DNA from: Cichorium intybus
Lineage: Eukaryota > Streptophyta > Magnoliopsida > Asterales > Asteraceae
Direction of reading: 5' to 3'
Length of the DNA: 64,000 bases
NCBI GenBank assembly: GCA_023525715.1
Contig: CM042009.1
Location: 130,480,211 to 130,544,210, forward strand
Shown here: one piece after another, positions 18,961-38,004 of the stretch
Layout: the number at the start of each line of letters is the position of its first letter
How positions within the stretch are numbered: the stretch's first letter is position 1
Made by a program: the position numbers and the translations under genes
The notes under the pieces: generated by a model
The model's database searches: none
Told to the model about the DNA's origin: nothing
What the model saw: the letters and a program-made list of their open reading frames with translations, nothing else

Positions 18961-19960
18961 CTTTAGTTCTCTTGTTGAGTTTTTGACCATTTTGGACCAA
19001 GATATTGACCATTTGCATGCATGGTCATGTTTGGATAGTAAAGTTAGGATTTTTATGGACCCAGGGACTGCTTGGAAGAGTCCAGGAAGAATTAGACCAT
19101 AGCTTAACGAATTAAGACTTTTGGAAGGATTTGGGCTGAACAGAGTAGATAGCACCGCTATCTATGGAGATAGCGACGCTATCTCTGTAATTGGGGTTTC
19201 ACAACATTCGGACTTGGTGACGTTATCCTTGGGTGATAGCGGCGCTAAGTGAGGTTCACTGTTGACTTTGACCATTGACTTTTTGACCAGTTTGACTTTT
19301 GGTCAAACTTGAGGATTTCGAGTAGTGGTCTTAGAAGTTTATCCTGTTTGGGGTTTAGGAAGTTCTAAGTGAAGTTTATCCTTGTTAGGAAGCTCGTATT
19401 GTCGGGATCTGAAGGAATTCTCTTGGAATGCTGTCTAGCTTGAGATCGCGGATCAGGTGAGTCTTCTCACTATACTATGGGTGAAGTTACATGCGTAGGT
19501 AGCCTTTATTACTGTGTGTAATAGTGTGTTTTTATGTGCCTTGCGTGTTTTCCGAAGAAAGACGATGATGATGTTTGCCGACGAAAGTCGATGATAATGT
19601 TTGCCAACGAAAGCGGATGACGATGTTAGCCAATGACGATGTTTGCCGATGACGATGTTTGCTGAAGAAAATCGATGACGATGTTTGTGCTTTTGTGATG
19701 AATCGTGTGGTATTTTGGGGAACTCACTAAGCTTTGTGCTTACTCTTTCACCCTAACTATTTTCAGGTATTTGCTGGTTTGAGCTTGGAGCACGGCGTGA
19801 CTCGCATCTGAGGTTTTGGTAATCAAGTCTTCCACTGGATAATGTTTGCAAAAAATTTTCTATTAACACAATTTTATATGTTTTAAATATTAAGTTTTAA
19901 TTGGATGTTTTTCCATTTCACAATTCGTTTTATGTATTTGAACTACTTTGGAGCGTTACA
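18960..19960 (+). mobile_element. 5'-truncated LTR of a related gypsy element, opposite orientation
   Basis: The plus-strand sequence resembles the other large LTRs here: a GTGAGT...CTCAC block (about 19,458-19,474), CTCACTAAGCTTTG (about 19,723), a pyrimidine-rich stretch then CAGGTATTTG, and the end GGAGCGTTACA (19,960). Three GATAGC/GCTATC palindromes lie at 19,149-19,245. The 5' part is missing: it joins the minus-strand protease near 18,960, so the two pieces point toward each other. The antisense of this LTR supplies the meaningless first ~65 residues of the frame that contains the protease remnant. Confidence 0.65.

Positions 19961-23716
<3,756 letters not shown>

Positions 23717-23805
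<89 letters not shown>
23717..23805. repeat. (TA)n microsatellite T8
   Basis: About 44 TA units between the MITE and a LINE 3' end. Confidence 0.98.
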
Positions 23806-23807
<2 letters not shown>

Positions 23808-24056
23808 AAAGGCAACATTTCATTAAAACAAGCGGGCCAGCCAGAGGCTGGGCAAAACCGCAAAAAACAAAACACTAGTACACCATTACACCATTTTAAG
23901 GGCTAATCTAGGAGAAGAAAACCACAAGTTTCTATCAACACTAATTTTAGGGGCGCGACTTTCAAGCTATAAGAACGATTCTCTTTAGATTTGGGTGAAG
24001 ACATCCTCCATTTTCCTGTTTAATTTCCGTGAAGGTAGATTCGTTTTCGTTTTGCC
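23806..24056 (-). pseudogene. LINE 3' end fragment
   Basis: The minus strand reads through SRPLKLVLIETCGFLLLD-stop and then a 3' untranslated piece containing CCAGCCTCTGGCTGG and a TTTTGTTTTTTGC run, ending in TTTCAA against TA tract T8. This style matches the 3' ends of plant L1 elements, including the LINE at 61,645-62,006. Only about 250 bp remain. It is a separate element from the 22,264-23,244 LINE. Confidence 0.55.
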
Positions 24057-25952
<1,896 letters not shown>

Positions 25953-27589
25953 TTAGGTTCAAATAAGAACCAAATATTTTGTGTGAACCGTGAGAACTAT
26001 CTTTAGATGGTATATATCGATGCTCATGATTATTCCTGATTTTCCGTAATTAAAAAATCTTAAACCCATAATAACTAAACACGGAAGGGTAAGTCTTTCA
26101 ATTTAAACGTATATTAATATAGTAACCGATAAATTAGCGGTTACTGCGTAATCATAATATCGTAATCAGTGTAAATTCAATAAAATACAAATTGAATTCA
26201 AAAACTTTTAATTAACCGTGAAAGTTATAAACAAAAATTGTACAAAATTTTCAAACAAATATTCGCTGCATATAAACTCAAAAATCAAATAACAGGTTAG
26301 TTCGATTGTTTATCATGTTTGAAACTACATAAAAAATATAATTCTTTATGATGAAATGTTCTTGATTTAGTATATCAGTAATGAAGCTGCTTACCAAACA
26401 TCTACGAAATCATTATAAAAATGGTTTTTTAAAGTTTTTTTAATCTAGCATTTCGCGATTTAAACTTCGTATATCGGCTATGATAATACTACGATTATAC
26501 TATGATATTCTTGACTGAAGAAATAAACATATTCCTGATTTGTTTGTTATTAATATGAATAAACATGAAGTACCATCTTGGATGTAATTAAATATACGAT
26601 GTTGAAATGTTCTTGATTGAACAAGAAAAAAACATTTTTAATATGGTTCTGATTATTTTCTTCGATGGTTATAACATATCCCAACATGTTCCATTACATT
26701 CTTGATATCTCAAACCGATCGTTATGTAATATTTGAAGGTACAAGTTTTTTGAATATGTATTACAACATTGATTCGTTGATGATATTTACTCTGTTTTTC
26801 TATATTATTGTTGTGTTATGGACTATAAATGTTGATACATACATTCTTGATCCTATTGACCATAATGACATATTTCTATGAGGAACACACATCAATCGAT
26901 TTTCTTCAATTATATGTTTTGTATTAGGCTAATAATGTATTATATGTTGGATGATCAAAGCATATATTTACCTACATTCTTACTAGAATTAAAATGCTAC
27001 AACTTGTTTGAAGATTTGTTAAACAATATATAATTTGTTTGGCAAAACTTTCATGTGTTATATAGTTTGATAGATGGTTTCCTTTATATACAGTTTGTTA
27101 ACTTTTTAAAATTCATATATTCTTATGTGAATTATCTACATACCATTTTGAAAGTATTCAAATATTAATACATTCTGTTGTGAACTATTTTAATGAATTT
27201 ATTAAAATTTTAAGGGTTAATGTCATCAAAACCCAATAAAGTCTTACTTTTGGTTTTAAAAGGTCCCCAAAGTATTTTTCGTCTCATTTACGCCCATAAA
27301 CTCGTTTTTTACCTTTTAAATTGGGGAGTTGGGGTATTGAAACCGGTTTAGCAAGTTTCCAGATGATTTGGAAATATTGACGTGGCAATTTTGTCTATTT
27401 GGTGAGCATACTTGGCAATCATTGACCGAGGGTTTGAAAATCTTTGACCGGGGGTTTGAAAAGCTTATTCAATACGCCATCCTTCTCCATGAACTCCTCC
27501 CTTCTAGTCGTATAGAGAAAACGGTGACGGTGAAAATGATTAGAGAGGCGGTTTGAGTTCAACTGTTAAGATAAAGCGAGATAAAGCGA

Positions 27590-27955
27590 GAGGGCGATTC
27601 AGAAAGAGAGAGAGGGGATCAAGAGGATTAGGGGTTCTTTTAATGTTGACTCGAGGAGAAAAGGGCGGAGGGAATCTGGAGGGAGAGATAATGGGTTTGT
27701 ATTTAGAAGCGAGAATGAATTTGGAAATGGCAGAAGCGGAACGGATTCCGTTAGTTCAAGAGTACGAGGACGATTTGGTGGTGAAGTAGATTGAAGAAAT
27801 GCTAGATTTTCTCTTGATAAAATTGATGATGATGGGTTTGTTTCAAAAAGGAGAAACGATAATTTTCATGGCAGAAATGGTGATAAGATCATGAGTAAAG
27901 GAAGCTTGATATCGTCTGATCATGATGAAGATGATGAAGAAGTGGAATATAGCTA
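27590..27955 (+). pseudogene. Arg/Gly/Ser- and Asp-rich protein-like stretch inside the MULE
   Basis: One plus-strand frame reads GSFNVDSRRKGRRESGGRD, then FRSENEFGNGRSGTDSVSS, a stop, and then RFSLDKIDDDGFVSKRRND and SSDHDEDDEEVEYS. The base composition is richer in G than its surroundings. It looks like the disordered N-terminal part of a nuclear or RNA-binding host protein captured by the MULE, but I do not recognise the gene. One in-frame stop (near 27,788) means it is not intact. Confidence 0.35.
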
Positions 27956-28689
27956 GTAAGTTCAGAAAATTCATCAGTCGTACTCTACCTTCAAAGCCAT
28001 TCCAATTGATTTCTTTTTGTTTGATTTCTGTTTGTTTCAATTGGGTATCATATCAGTAATTCTCAATGATGTTTTGGTGTAATTTTACCAAAGCAATTCG
28101 TTAGAGGCTAGGTCAAGATATTTATTGTCGAACATATATTTTCACAACTAAAGGTATTTTTTCAATTGAAGGTCATACATACGGGTTTGAAGTAGGGAAA
28201 TCGAGAGGAATAAGTAAATCCAACCTGGAAACCCGAACCTAAATCCGTTTGCCATTATTTGGTCTAAAGTGAATCTAAACTCTACTTTTGATTTCTGGGT
28301 TGAAAATCTGTGTTCTTGATTTCTAGGTTTAACTTTAGTATCTTCGATTTTTTTGGTTTGATTTTACATCCATTTTATGTTCTTGATTTATGGGTTCAAT
28401 ATTTATGGTGGTAGCAGTGGTAGGAGGCAGACGATGGTGAGAGGTGGATAGTGGAGGGGGAGGTGGAGGGTGGTGACGGTAGAATGTTAATAAAGTTTTT
28501 TAAGTAAACGCCACGTGGACCAATTTGTTGACCAAAGTGCCATGTGGATGCCAAGTCAGCACCACTTGGACCACTTCAGTTGACCAAATTGCCAGCTGGA
28601 TGCCACCTCACTTAGGCAACCGGATGGCCCTTTTATTTTGGAGATATTCCCCTTATTGTCATACATTTTTAAGGTTTAAGGAGCCACAA

Positions 28690-30503
28690 TGTAACGCCCG
28701 GTTTCTCATACAAAGTACACCCAAAATTTTTTTTTTTTAAACAATTTACACATAAAAAATGGGTATACTTGCACTCAACCCAAGAAAAACAAGATGTTAT
28801 CAAACATTAATTACACAAAAGGTCCTTAAATTTTGACCAGGCATTACAAATAAACCTAACACAACTAAAGGACAAAGCTCTAAACATGTCCGTCTCTCTT
28901 TATCACATGCCTTCCCCTATCACAGCTACAGATACCTGCAAAACAACATACAACTCAAGTGTAAGCTTATAAAGCTTAGTGAGTAATCTTAATTACACTC
29001 CAATAATCCCTCTCAGTAAATGTCTTTATCATTCTCGTTTGCTAATCTCATTAGCAAATACCCACTTTCTCTAAACTCTGAAATCTGCAAACATATTAGC
29101 TTTACAAATACCAGCTAATATTTAATAACATCAATTCAATAGAAATACCACACTTAGTACTACTCGTAACTCAACCACATTCTCACATATATTCATTTTT
29201 AACATCCAACTTATACTCAACCATAGCAATTCTCATGCCTGTAACAATTAAACTCAAAGACTCTTTAACTCAACCAATTTATCACATACTCTACTGTTAT
29301 ACTCAATATAAATTGCAACTCATCTCTTGTTATCCACAGATAACATAATCACTCCAACTCTATTCCAGCTCAATAGCCCTCATGGCTATACAATTTGACT
29401 CAAAACTCTTTAATGTAACTACACTAACATCTACTCAGTTTATACAATCAATATGTATGTTCAACTTGGTTGTTATTATTCACATATAACAATTAACTCC
29501 ATAATTAGATTATGACAATAACAACCTAACATATATATAGTTATATACTCAGCTTACCACAAGGTAAAATTATACTCAAGTACATAAGAGTACTCACCTG
29601 ATAACGATTTAGTATATGAAACCCCCGAATTACGCGTACCGGGCTCCTGTTCGCTATACTTGGTTATATCACCATAGTCTAAATCAAGTCTCCAATATCC
29701 ACAATCATCTCAATTACATCTATCTCAAAGATGTATAAATCAAAAGAGGAAATAAAAGAGTATAAACGGTAAATATCAACTCAATATTTACCGAAACCTC
29801 CAAATTCACGGTTCTACTAATTCAACCGTAGAAACTCGACAATAATCTCACAAATAACTCTAAAGGCATCCACTAACAATCTACTAACAACATATATAGC
29901 AATATATAGCTAAAACACGGAAATGAAAGTTAGGGTTTCAAAACCCCAAAATCAAGAAATCACTCACCTCGACAAATTAGGAAGCAAGAACACGTTTACG
30001 GGTTTAGATCCACGCTTCTACATGTTTCCCCACGAACCTCTAGGCTTGATTTCACTCAAAATCGCCATTTGGAGCTCTGAATATCGAAATGGGTCTGTTT
30101 TTCCCGAAAAATGCATTTTCTGCACCTTTTATAATGCTGTCAGGCCTACACGACCCGTGTAGGGTCACACGCCCCGTGTCGGGCTGTTCTACACGACCCG
30201 TGTAGACTCACACGCCCCGTGTAGGTCTGTTTTGGCTTTCGGACTCTTTCTGAACACTCTACACGACCCGTGTAGAGGTACACGACCCGTGTGACTCTGG
30301 AAGGCTTACTGTTTGGTTTCTAAGGTGTTCTACACGACCCGTGTAACCATACACGACCCGTGTAGCTCTGTTTAAGCATTTTTTTAAGTCCAAACTTCTC
30401 CCATTTGGGTTTCTAATCACCCAAACTCATACAACAACCAAACTAATCTTAATCACACCAAGATTAACTCAAAATCTCTATAATTTAAAAACACGGTATT
30501 ACA
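28690..30503 (-). mobile_element. Solo LTR within the MULE (1.81 kb)
   Basis: It begins TGTAACGCCCGG and ends CACGGTATTACA, with a 5 bp target duplication CACAA (28,685-28,689 and 30,504-30,508). It is homologous to the solo LTRs at 452-2,280 and 5,200-7,025 (for example AGCTCAATAGCCCTCATGGC). On the minus strand it carries CTCACTAAGCTTTATAAGC. Near its right end are eight TACACGACCCGTGTA-type palindromes (30,146-30,366). Confidence 0.9.
30146..30366. repeat. Array of CACGACCCGTGT palindromes in LTR U3
   Basis: Eight units of the near-palindrome TACACGACCCGTGTA or its CACACGCCCCGTGT variant, in pairs separated by 5-10 bases and longer CTGTTTTGG-type spacers. The motif is GC-rich against an AT-rich background. 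Confidence 0.9.
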
Positions 30504-30850
30504 CACAATGCACAAAATAAACTTTAGTGACTATTTAAAACCAAAAACAAAAGTTGGTTGGGTTTTGATGACATTAACCCAAATTTTAATATTCATAACT
30601 GAATCAATCTTTATTGATATGCAAACGTTATTCATTTTAGAATGTCAAACATGACATTAACTAGGATTCTCCCCATGAACAAGTGTTCTCCCCATGAACA
30701 AGTATTCTCACCATGAACTAGTGTTCTACACTAAGATTATAATGTTTATATGTCAACAATGTTATAATATGTCTATGTTAAGGTGTTATACAAAAATAAT
30801 ATGTGATATAAAATTTCATATCATCAAATGTCATTTATTATGTTTTATCA

Positions 30851-31153
30851 ATGATTGTCTTCAATGTGTTAGTATCAGGTTCTATAGAGAAAATTGTTCA
30901 AGGTCTAGCAGAATTACATGTTAATGAAACCAATGGAAAGAAAAGGAAAAGGGGTAGTGACTATGATGAAACAACAACAAAGAAAGAAGCACAAAATCCA
31001 ATACCTAATCAAAAAGAGAGAAAACGAGTTAAACACAGTAACAAAAATAGTGATGGTGCAGAAACATCCCATGATTTTTTCAAGTTAAGCACAAGCGCGT
31101 CTCCAAAATTATTCTTTCATGCAATCAAATCCTTGTCTTCAAATCGTTATTGA
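30851..31153 (+). CDS. Unrecognised basic frame inside the 8.2 kb element
   Basis: A short frame contains two clusters of basic residues (KKRKRG and KERKRVKH) that look like nuclear localisation signals, separated by a polar stretch. It ends HAIKSLSSNRY before the stop. I do not recognise the family. It lies in the right half of the 8.2 kb TIR element and may be an exon of a gene continuing at 31,500-31,850. It could also be a captured host fragment or chance. Confidence 0.3.
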   Translation: MIVFNVLVSGSIEKIVQGLAELHVNETNGKKRKRGSDYDETTTKKEAQNPIPNQKERKRVKHSNKNSDGAETSHDFFKLSTSASPKLFFHAIKSLSSNRY

Positions 31154-31499
31154 ATGTAATTGTGTCTTCATATAGATGTCACATAGGGAACATTGGTTAT
31201 TGACTGCTTGTGTACTACAATTTATTTAAAACACCTAAAATTATTATTAGCCGTGGTTTATTTTTTTGAATTTATTAGTATATCTTCTTTGGTAAATATG
31301 TGGTTGTTATAATTGATTACTTCATTTATTATATGTGATCCGTTATATACATTTAGGGTTCCTTGGTTTTACAATTTCACGCCGTTTTAAAAATCCTTTT
31401 TAGTAATATAAATAGCCTCCATATCAGTTGATTAGATACGGTTACCAAATTTCATTTCGTTTCTTGTTTATTATCCATATCAGGAATTCTTATCTGTCA

Positions 31500-31850
31500 C
31501 TTTTCACGTATTCTGTGGATGAAGATAATGTTGATAATGCTGGTGGAGTTCGTTCATACGCAAGGGATTACGAGAGGAGCAGAAGGGATATGATTCACGA
31601 GGCAAAACTCCATATGGTATCATTACGATGCCATATGGAATCACGAATTACTGTTCAATCTTTCCTGTTGAAGAATCAAGAATCAATGCTTCCCTTCTAT
31701 CCAAAAGACTTCTACAAAGAGCGTATTTAGTACATCCACAGCGAGATCGAGACAATGAAGGATGTACATTATCAGATAGAACAGGTCAAGATGTTGATGC
31801 CAAATCAAGTTGAAACATTGAACGATTTCCTAATGTTTAGGTCTAGATAT
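31500..31850 (+). pseudogene. Unrecognised coiled-coil-like frame inside the 8.2 kb element
   Basis: After a splice-acceptor-like TTATCCATATCAG (ends about 31,484), the frame reads VDEDNVDNAGGVRSYARDY, then ERSRRDMIHEAKLHMVSLR and QSFLLKNQESMLPFYPKDF. There is an in-frame stop at 31,728-31,730, then YIHSEIETMKDVHYQIEQVK and PNQVETLNDFLMF before the next stop. The charged, heptad-rich pattern suggests an alpha-helical protein. It has no known family that I can name, and the internal stop argues that it is decayed. Confidence 0.3.
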
Positions 31851-32280
31851 GAATAGTTGTTGTTATGTTTGGATTGATCTATTATATAAATAATATAATT
31901 ATGTAGTTATTAATCGTTTTTCCTCTTTTCATATTTGACTACTATGACTCATATGAGTTATACTTGCAATCATGAATCTGAAAAGAAACCATATTCGACA
32001 CACAAGTTTTTTTTATTGATTGAATTCTGAAAAAAAATGTGATATTCAAACTAAAGAGTTTAATCAAAATTCATACATATATACACAATGATAGCATGCA
32101 TCAAACAATGCATAAATTTGATATACATATCACCAAATTTACGTATATAATAATATGATAAGGAATATTCAGATCAAGATTAGTATCATTTAAACAAAAT
32201 AGAAGTATATTATATTCACCCTAACCTTTGATTACATCTTCAAACTTCAAATAGAAATATACTTTTATCCAAACTTCATC

Positions 32281-32589
32281 TTACTCCGTCTCTTTAATCA
32301 TACGTTCAATTTCGTTCATCTTATTCACCAATTTGTCGATCAAAGCTGTTAAGACTTCCATGATTTCGTGATTTCTACGTTGAATCCTCTGCAAAACATC
32401 TTTTTGCTGTTTACCAGAAGGGGTTGGCGGGATCAGAGGGATGTGATCTAGAAGATCATCTTGATCTTCGATTTCTTGTTCAATCAGATGCCTTGTTTGG
32501 TTTGCCCAAACATACTCTTTTCCATAGCATTTCAATTCTTCTTCGAGTTCCATCTTTCTAATCGGAGATTTTAGCAAAGGTTTATTCAA
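32281..32589 (-). CDS. Hypothetical small coiled-coil protein
   Basis: A 102-codon minus-strand frame starting MNKPLLKSPIRKMELEEEL contains acidic and hydrophobic repeats (HLIEQEIEDQDDLLDHIPL, then VLQRIQRRNHEIMEVLTAL and DKLVNKMNEIERMIKETE). The C-terminal half is strongly helical and probably a coiled coil. There are no membrane segments or catalytic motifs. It is convergent with the plus-strand frames at 30,851-31,850. It may be a gene of the 8.2 kb element, or unrelated. Confidence 0.35.
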   Translation of the reverse strand: MNKPLLKSPIRKMELEEELKCYGKEYVWANQTRHLIEQEIEDQDDLLDHIPLIPPTPSGKQQKDVLQRIQRRNHEIMEVLTALIDKLVNKMNEIERMIKETE

Positions 32590-33659
32590 TTAACCAGACG
32601 CCATTAGTGATGTGTTAGAGAGATTTGCAATATGGTTATGATATCGAGAATTGTGAAAAGGTTTGATTTAAATGTTATTTATAGTTAGGGTTTTTTTTCA
32701 AAGTAAATATAGCCGATCTAATTTTCTAGGGTTTGAATAGGGTTATATTTTTCTAGGAAGACGATTCGTTTTGGCGCCCAAATAAATTATTAAACATCTC
32801 ATGTCATAATTAGCCGGAAACGTTCTATTCGTAATCATGACTTTGCATTGAATTGTCATATATGTCATCTAAAAAACATGTAATACATTATCTAATATAA
32901 TTTTCTAAATATCAGTATATACTAAAAAAACCATATTATATTGATTTAAATATCTAAATATAACCATATCCAACACATAAAAACGACATTGTTTTCAAAC
33001 AAAATCAAAACAAAAAAACATTTAACTCAAAATTTTTATACAACTTACAAAATACTTCTAACATACTTACTCATTCTCATACGGACACTCATACTCTATA
33101 CCCTTCTTGATGTCCTTCAGCTCCTCAAAATCTTCTTCATAAATTGTTCATGAATATCATAAACAACGCCCATTAGATTTACCTGACGAATTCTCGCCTC
33201 ATCGATAAACTTTTGACCTCGATAAAAGTTTATAAACCTTGGCCTGGTATCCATACGTTCATACATTGCCTTCTTAATATCATAATCCTTTTCCAACTTT
33301 TTTTGAAAAACATCATCATCTTCCTGTTAATCTCCGTTTGCTCAATCAAAATATTCACCATAGCTTCAAGATACTTTCCTTTCATCTTCGACGGTATTGA
33401 TTTCAAATAGATTTTGACAAATTTTAACGCACTACATTACTCCTTTTTATAGAGTAATAGAAGAAAGCAAAAGGTCGTAATTAAAGGGGGACACGGTTTG
33501 AAGGAGTCGCTACATGTACATTAAATGCAGCCAATATTAACATTTTACAAATAAAGAATGAGAGTGTATTATATTAATGTCTATATATTAATTGCAATCA
33601 CAAATCACACTAAAGTATATGATCTTCTTTGGGAAATCACAAATCACAAATCATAAAAT

Positions 33660-33770
33660 CATACACCCTTTTACTTCTCTTTATTAATTCTGATCTTCTT
33701 TGGACAATTACGCGAATCGTGGAATCCAATCTCACCACATGTACTACACTTCCCAGGAGGACGACACTTA
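33660..33770 (-). pseudogene. Zinc-knuckle exon remnant (MULE/FAR1-like type)
   Basis: The minus strand has a splice-acceptor-like TTTTCAAG followed by a frame reading KCRPPGKCSTCGEIGFHDS, then RNCPKKIRINKEK and stop. The Cys-x2-Cys, His and Cys residues form a CCHC-like zinc knuckle with one extra residue before the His. Such a Cys-rich tail after KCRPPG-like text is typical of the C-terminus of MULE and FAR1-related transposases. No upstream MULE transposase domain is seen, so the assignment is an inference. It lies 0.4 kb from the right TIR of the 8.2 kb element. Confidence 0.4.
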
Positions 33771-34143
33771 ATTGACGGTGCTTGAAAATTGTTATCTTCT
33801 TCTTCGTTTCAGATTTCCCTATCGAGTGAGACATGTCGCTGTTAAAAAATAAGAATATGACGAACAGAAATATGATCTTGAATAAGAATAACAAAACTAC
33901 GTTATAAAGATACGAATATATAGAGTAACTGGATGTATTTGACCTAGTAAAACAAACAATAATACGTTTTCCTTAATTCATGGGATGTGATTAGAGTTTA
34001 CTTAATTAAATATTAATAAAAGACAAATCCATCCCTATAGTTTATCGGGATTTCAAACAACCGTGAATGATAAAGATATATCTAATGGCCAAAGATAGTT
34101 CTCACGGTTCACACAAAATATTTAGTTTTCACATGATCCAAAA

Positions 34144-35390
<1,247 letters not shown>

Positions 35391-36787
35391 TAGATTGCTA
35401 ACGCGCTCCTTTTTAAACCTGCAAGAAGATAAATAATCAAAGCTTGAAACCAGGAGCATGCTGTGATAAAATCCCGAAGGGACCTTTTTTATTTTTGAGT
35501 CCTAAAATTGCTTTCTACGTGAAGATATAGACACTTTTTTTTTTTTTTTTTTTTTTTTTTAATGTTTTGGGGTTTCTTTTGGACTCTGGCTCGGCTCATG
35601 GATTTTTTTCTGGCCGTTTAAGTGTTCCTTTCATATTTGGATTTTTGTTTTGTAATTTGGATGATCGTTTTTTTATGAAATTTAACTTCTATTTATGTGT
35701 TCATGTAAATTTGACTTGAAGTATTCGTTGAATCAACATGGTTTTAGAAGTTTTTCTGAGTATTCTGAGAATCAAACATGGTTGATATGTGTTCGTGATT
35801 TATACTATACCTGATTTTGTTATTGGAATATTAGAACCAAACTTTGGATTTTAAAAACTCTCATTACAATGTAAATAAATTAACCACTTGGAAGCAAATA
35901 AATAAACTTCAAATATATATAAAAAAAAAAAAAAAACATATCGGATAATTGCTCTAAATTTAACCCTACTTTCGCTTTGAAAATGTAACTACAAGGATTT
36001 CGCACTTTCATGCCCCCAAACGATTCGTGGCCCAACAAAATGTATTATTTTGGCATGATTACTACATATACAATCGTCAAATTCCTTACCTAAACAATTT
36101 TCATTTCACTAAACTTATAAATAAATAAAAAAAGGTTTGCATCATTCCAAAACAAGAACTACATTTTTGCTATAACTAGAACGAAACACATGCCAACCAT
36201 ACTAGTTCATGTCCAATTTGGTTTTAACCAACATAGTTTCCTAGTTCTGAATGAATACAACTCGACCTTACAATACATGGTAAAAAGTTGTCATTTTCAC
36301 GAGGCTAAATCAAAATGAACTAGTGGTACAATTACACCCCCCTTCATTTAACAAAGAGTTGTACCTCAAGCATTAAAGCTTGTACTACATGTCGGTCTGT
36401 AGTTATGTACCAACTCATGCATATATACATTATGACTATCCAAACATCTGAAAAGGCAAAAGATTTTCATATTAACCCCTCCAAAAATAATAAATCCAAC
36501 AATGATGTCCAAACTCAAACATGTTTCAAATCCAACATGTGAAGAAAAAGATGGTGTCGAGAATGAAATTTGAGACCACACTTATTAATTCTCACGTTTT
36601 GTATGTGAAATTACAGGGTTACCCCTATTGGATCTTAACCTAACTAAAGAATTAGCATCTTAAGGAACCAAAATAGATAGTACTCTGAACCAATGGCAAC
36701 AGGAAGGGAAACCGACTTAGCTAGCAGGACCTGAATCTTAAATTATTTGTCAGACTTGTACAATTTTGCTAGTTAATAATGAGTAAT
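35391..36787. other. AT-rich intergenic DNA, no gene seen
   Basis: Contains a poly-T run (about 35,528-35,560) and a short poly-A (35,920-35,936). No protein-like frame or inverted-repeat element was recognised. Confidence 0.5.
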
Positions 36788-37044
36788 TTACATTTTTGGT
36801 CCCTGGGTATAACTGATTTTTTCAATATTGGTCCCAATAAGTTTTCTCTTTCTTTATCTGAATCTTTTGTAACGTTTTTGATCTCTGATCCAAGTAAAGT
36901 AACTATTTTTTGTGACGAACACTGAAAATATTAATTATACTCAGAGACCAAAAATTGTTATTTTACTTTGAACAGGGACAGAAGAAGTTAAAAGAACAAA
37001 TTGTAAATAGAAAACTAAGATATACTGAGGGACCAAAAATGTAA
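36788..37044. mobile_element. Putative MITE with TTACATTTTTGGTCCCT ends
   Basis: The left end is TTACATTTTTGGTCCCT and the right end is AGGGACCAAAAATGTAA, a perfect 17 bp inverted pair with weaker extension. No clean target duplication was found. Non-coding. Confidence 0.6.
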
Positions 37045-38004
37045 TATAAACCAATAAGTGAACTTTTTCAGAAAAAATAATTAGTGGAATGCATCCATGC
37101 AGGGAAGTACGTTAAAGAATATAATATTCATATATATGGTAAAAGAAACAACATATAGATATGATAAATACATCTTTTCCATATGACAAAAGATGTAACT
37201 TTATAAAACAGAAAGTACGAGAAGCCAATGCCGTAGATCATGTGAAATTTGCCAGTTATATTATAATTCATGTTTGCAGTTCTCTGGTTTTATGGTACGA
37301 GGGCCCACTCAACTACTCTTATATATATTAAATTAAAATCAAATAACATTTGAAAATTATAATGATTGGTCGATTTCCCGAAACATATATGTAAATCCAG
37401 CAATGTTTTGGTCAGTTTTAACATTATTGACTCTGAACGATAGACGTATTGAGCCCCACATAGTACTGATATTTCTTAGTGTGTGAATATAAACGTTATA
37501 AGGAATAAATTTTGAGTGTAGTACATGCATATACTTTTAAACTGAATACAAAGATGAGAAACCACTAGGCACGATAGGTTATGGCCCCCTACTTTATTTA
37601 ATGACCGAATTACCCTCACCCGAGAACTAGAAAAAGTCCAATCAATATAATCCTCAAGGTTACATTTATGGCGTTTATTTATAAAGTGTTCATTCATTAC
37701 ATATATAGGAGAAGATAATCTATATTAAACGTGTAAATATAACAGAGAGAATATTATTGCATGTCATTAAGGAATAACATGTACAATCTAATCCTATTAA
37801 ATAAAGATATGTTTTTTTCTAAATGTTATTATGTTCACGTGTTGTTTTCTCATTTTTTTCATTTCCACATGTCATTTGAAATTCAAAAATTGATTGTATA
37901 GTCTCACAAAATCAACAAACACTTCCTATAAATCAGCAATTATCGAGATTTTTTTGGTTAATTAGCAAAATTAAAATGATAAATGTTTAAACATTTATAT
38001 TTAG
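37045..38004. other. AT-rich intergenic DNA, no gene seen
   Basis: No coding, RNA or repeat structure recognised. Confidence 0.4.

Larger units (their letters stand above)
27214..30580. mobile_element. Mutator-like element (MULE) with 9 bp TSD, 3.37 kb
   Basis: It starts GGGTTAATGTCATCAAAACCCAA and ends with the inverted copy TTGGGTTTTGATGACATTAACCC. The TIR continues imperfectly for about 60 bp. The 9-base direct repeat AAATTTTAA flanks it (27,205-27,213 and 30,581-30,589), the size typical of Mutator. It carries a solo LTR (28,690-30,503) and an Arg/Gly/Ser-rich protein-like stretch (27,590-27,955). No transposase is seen, so it is non-autonomous; a Pack-MULE type with a captured gene piece is possible. 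Confidence 0.88.
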
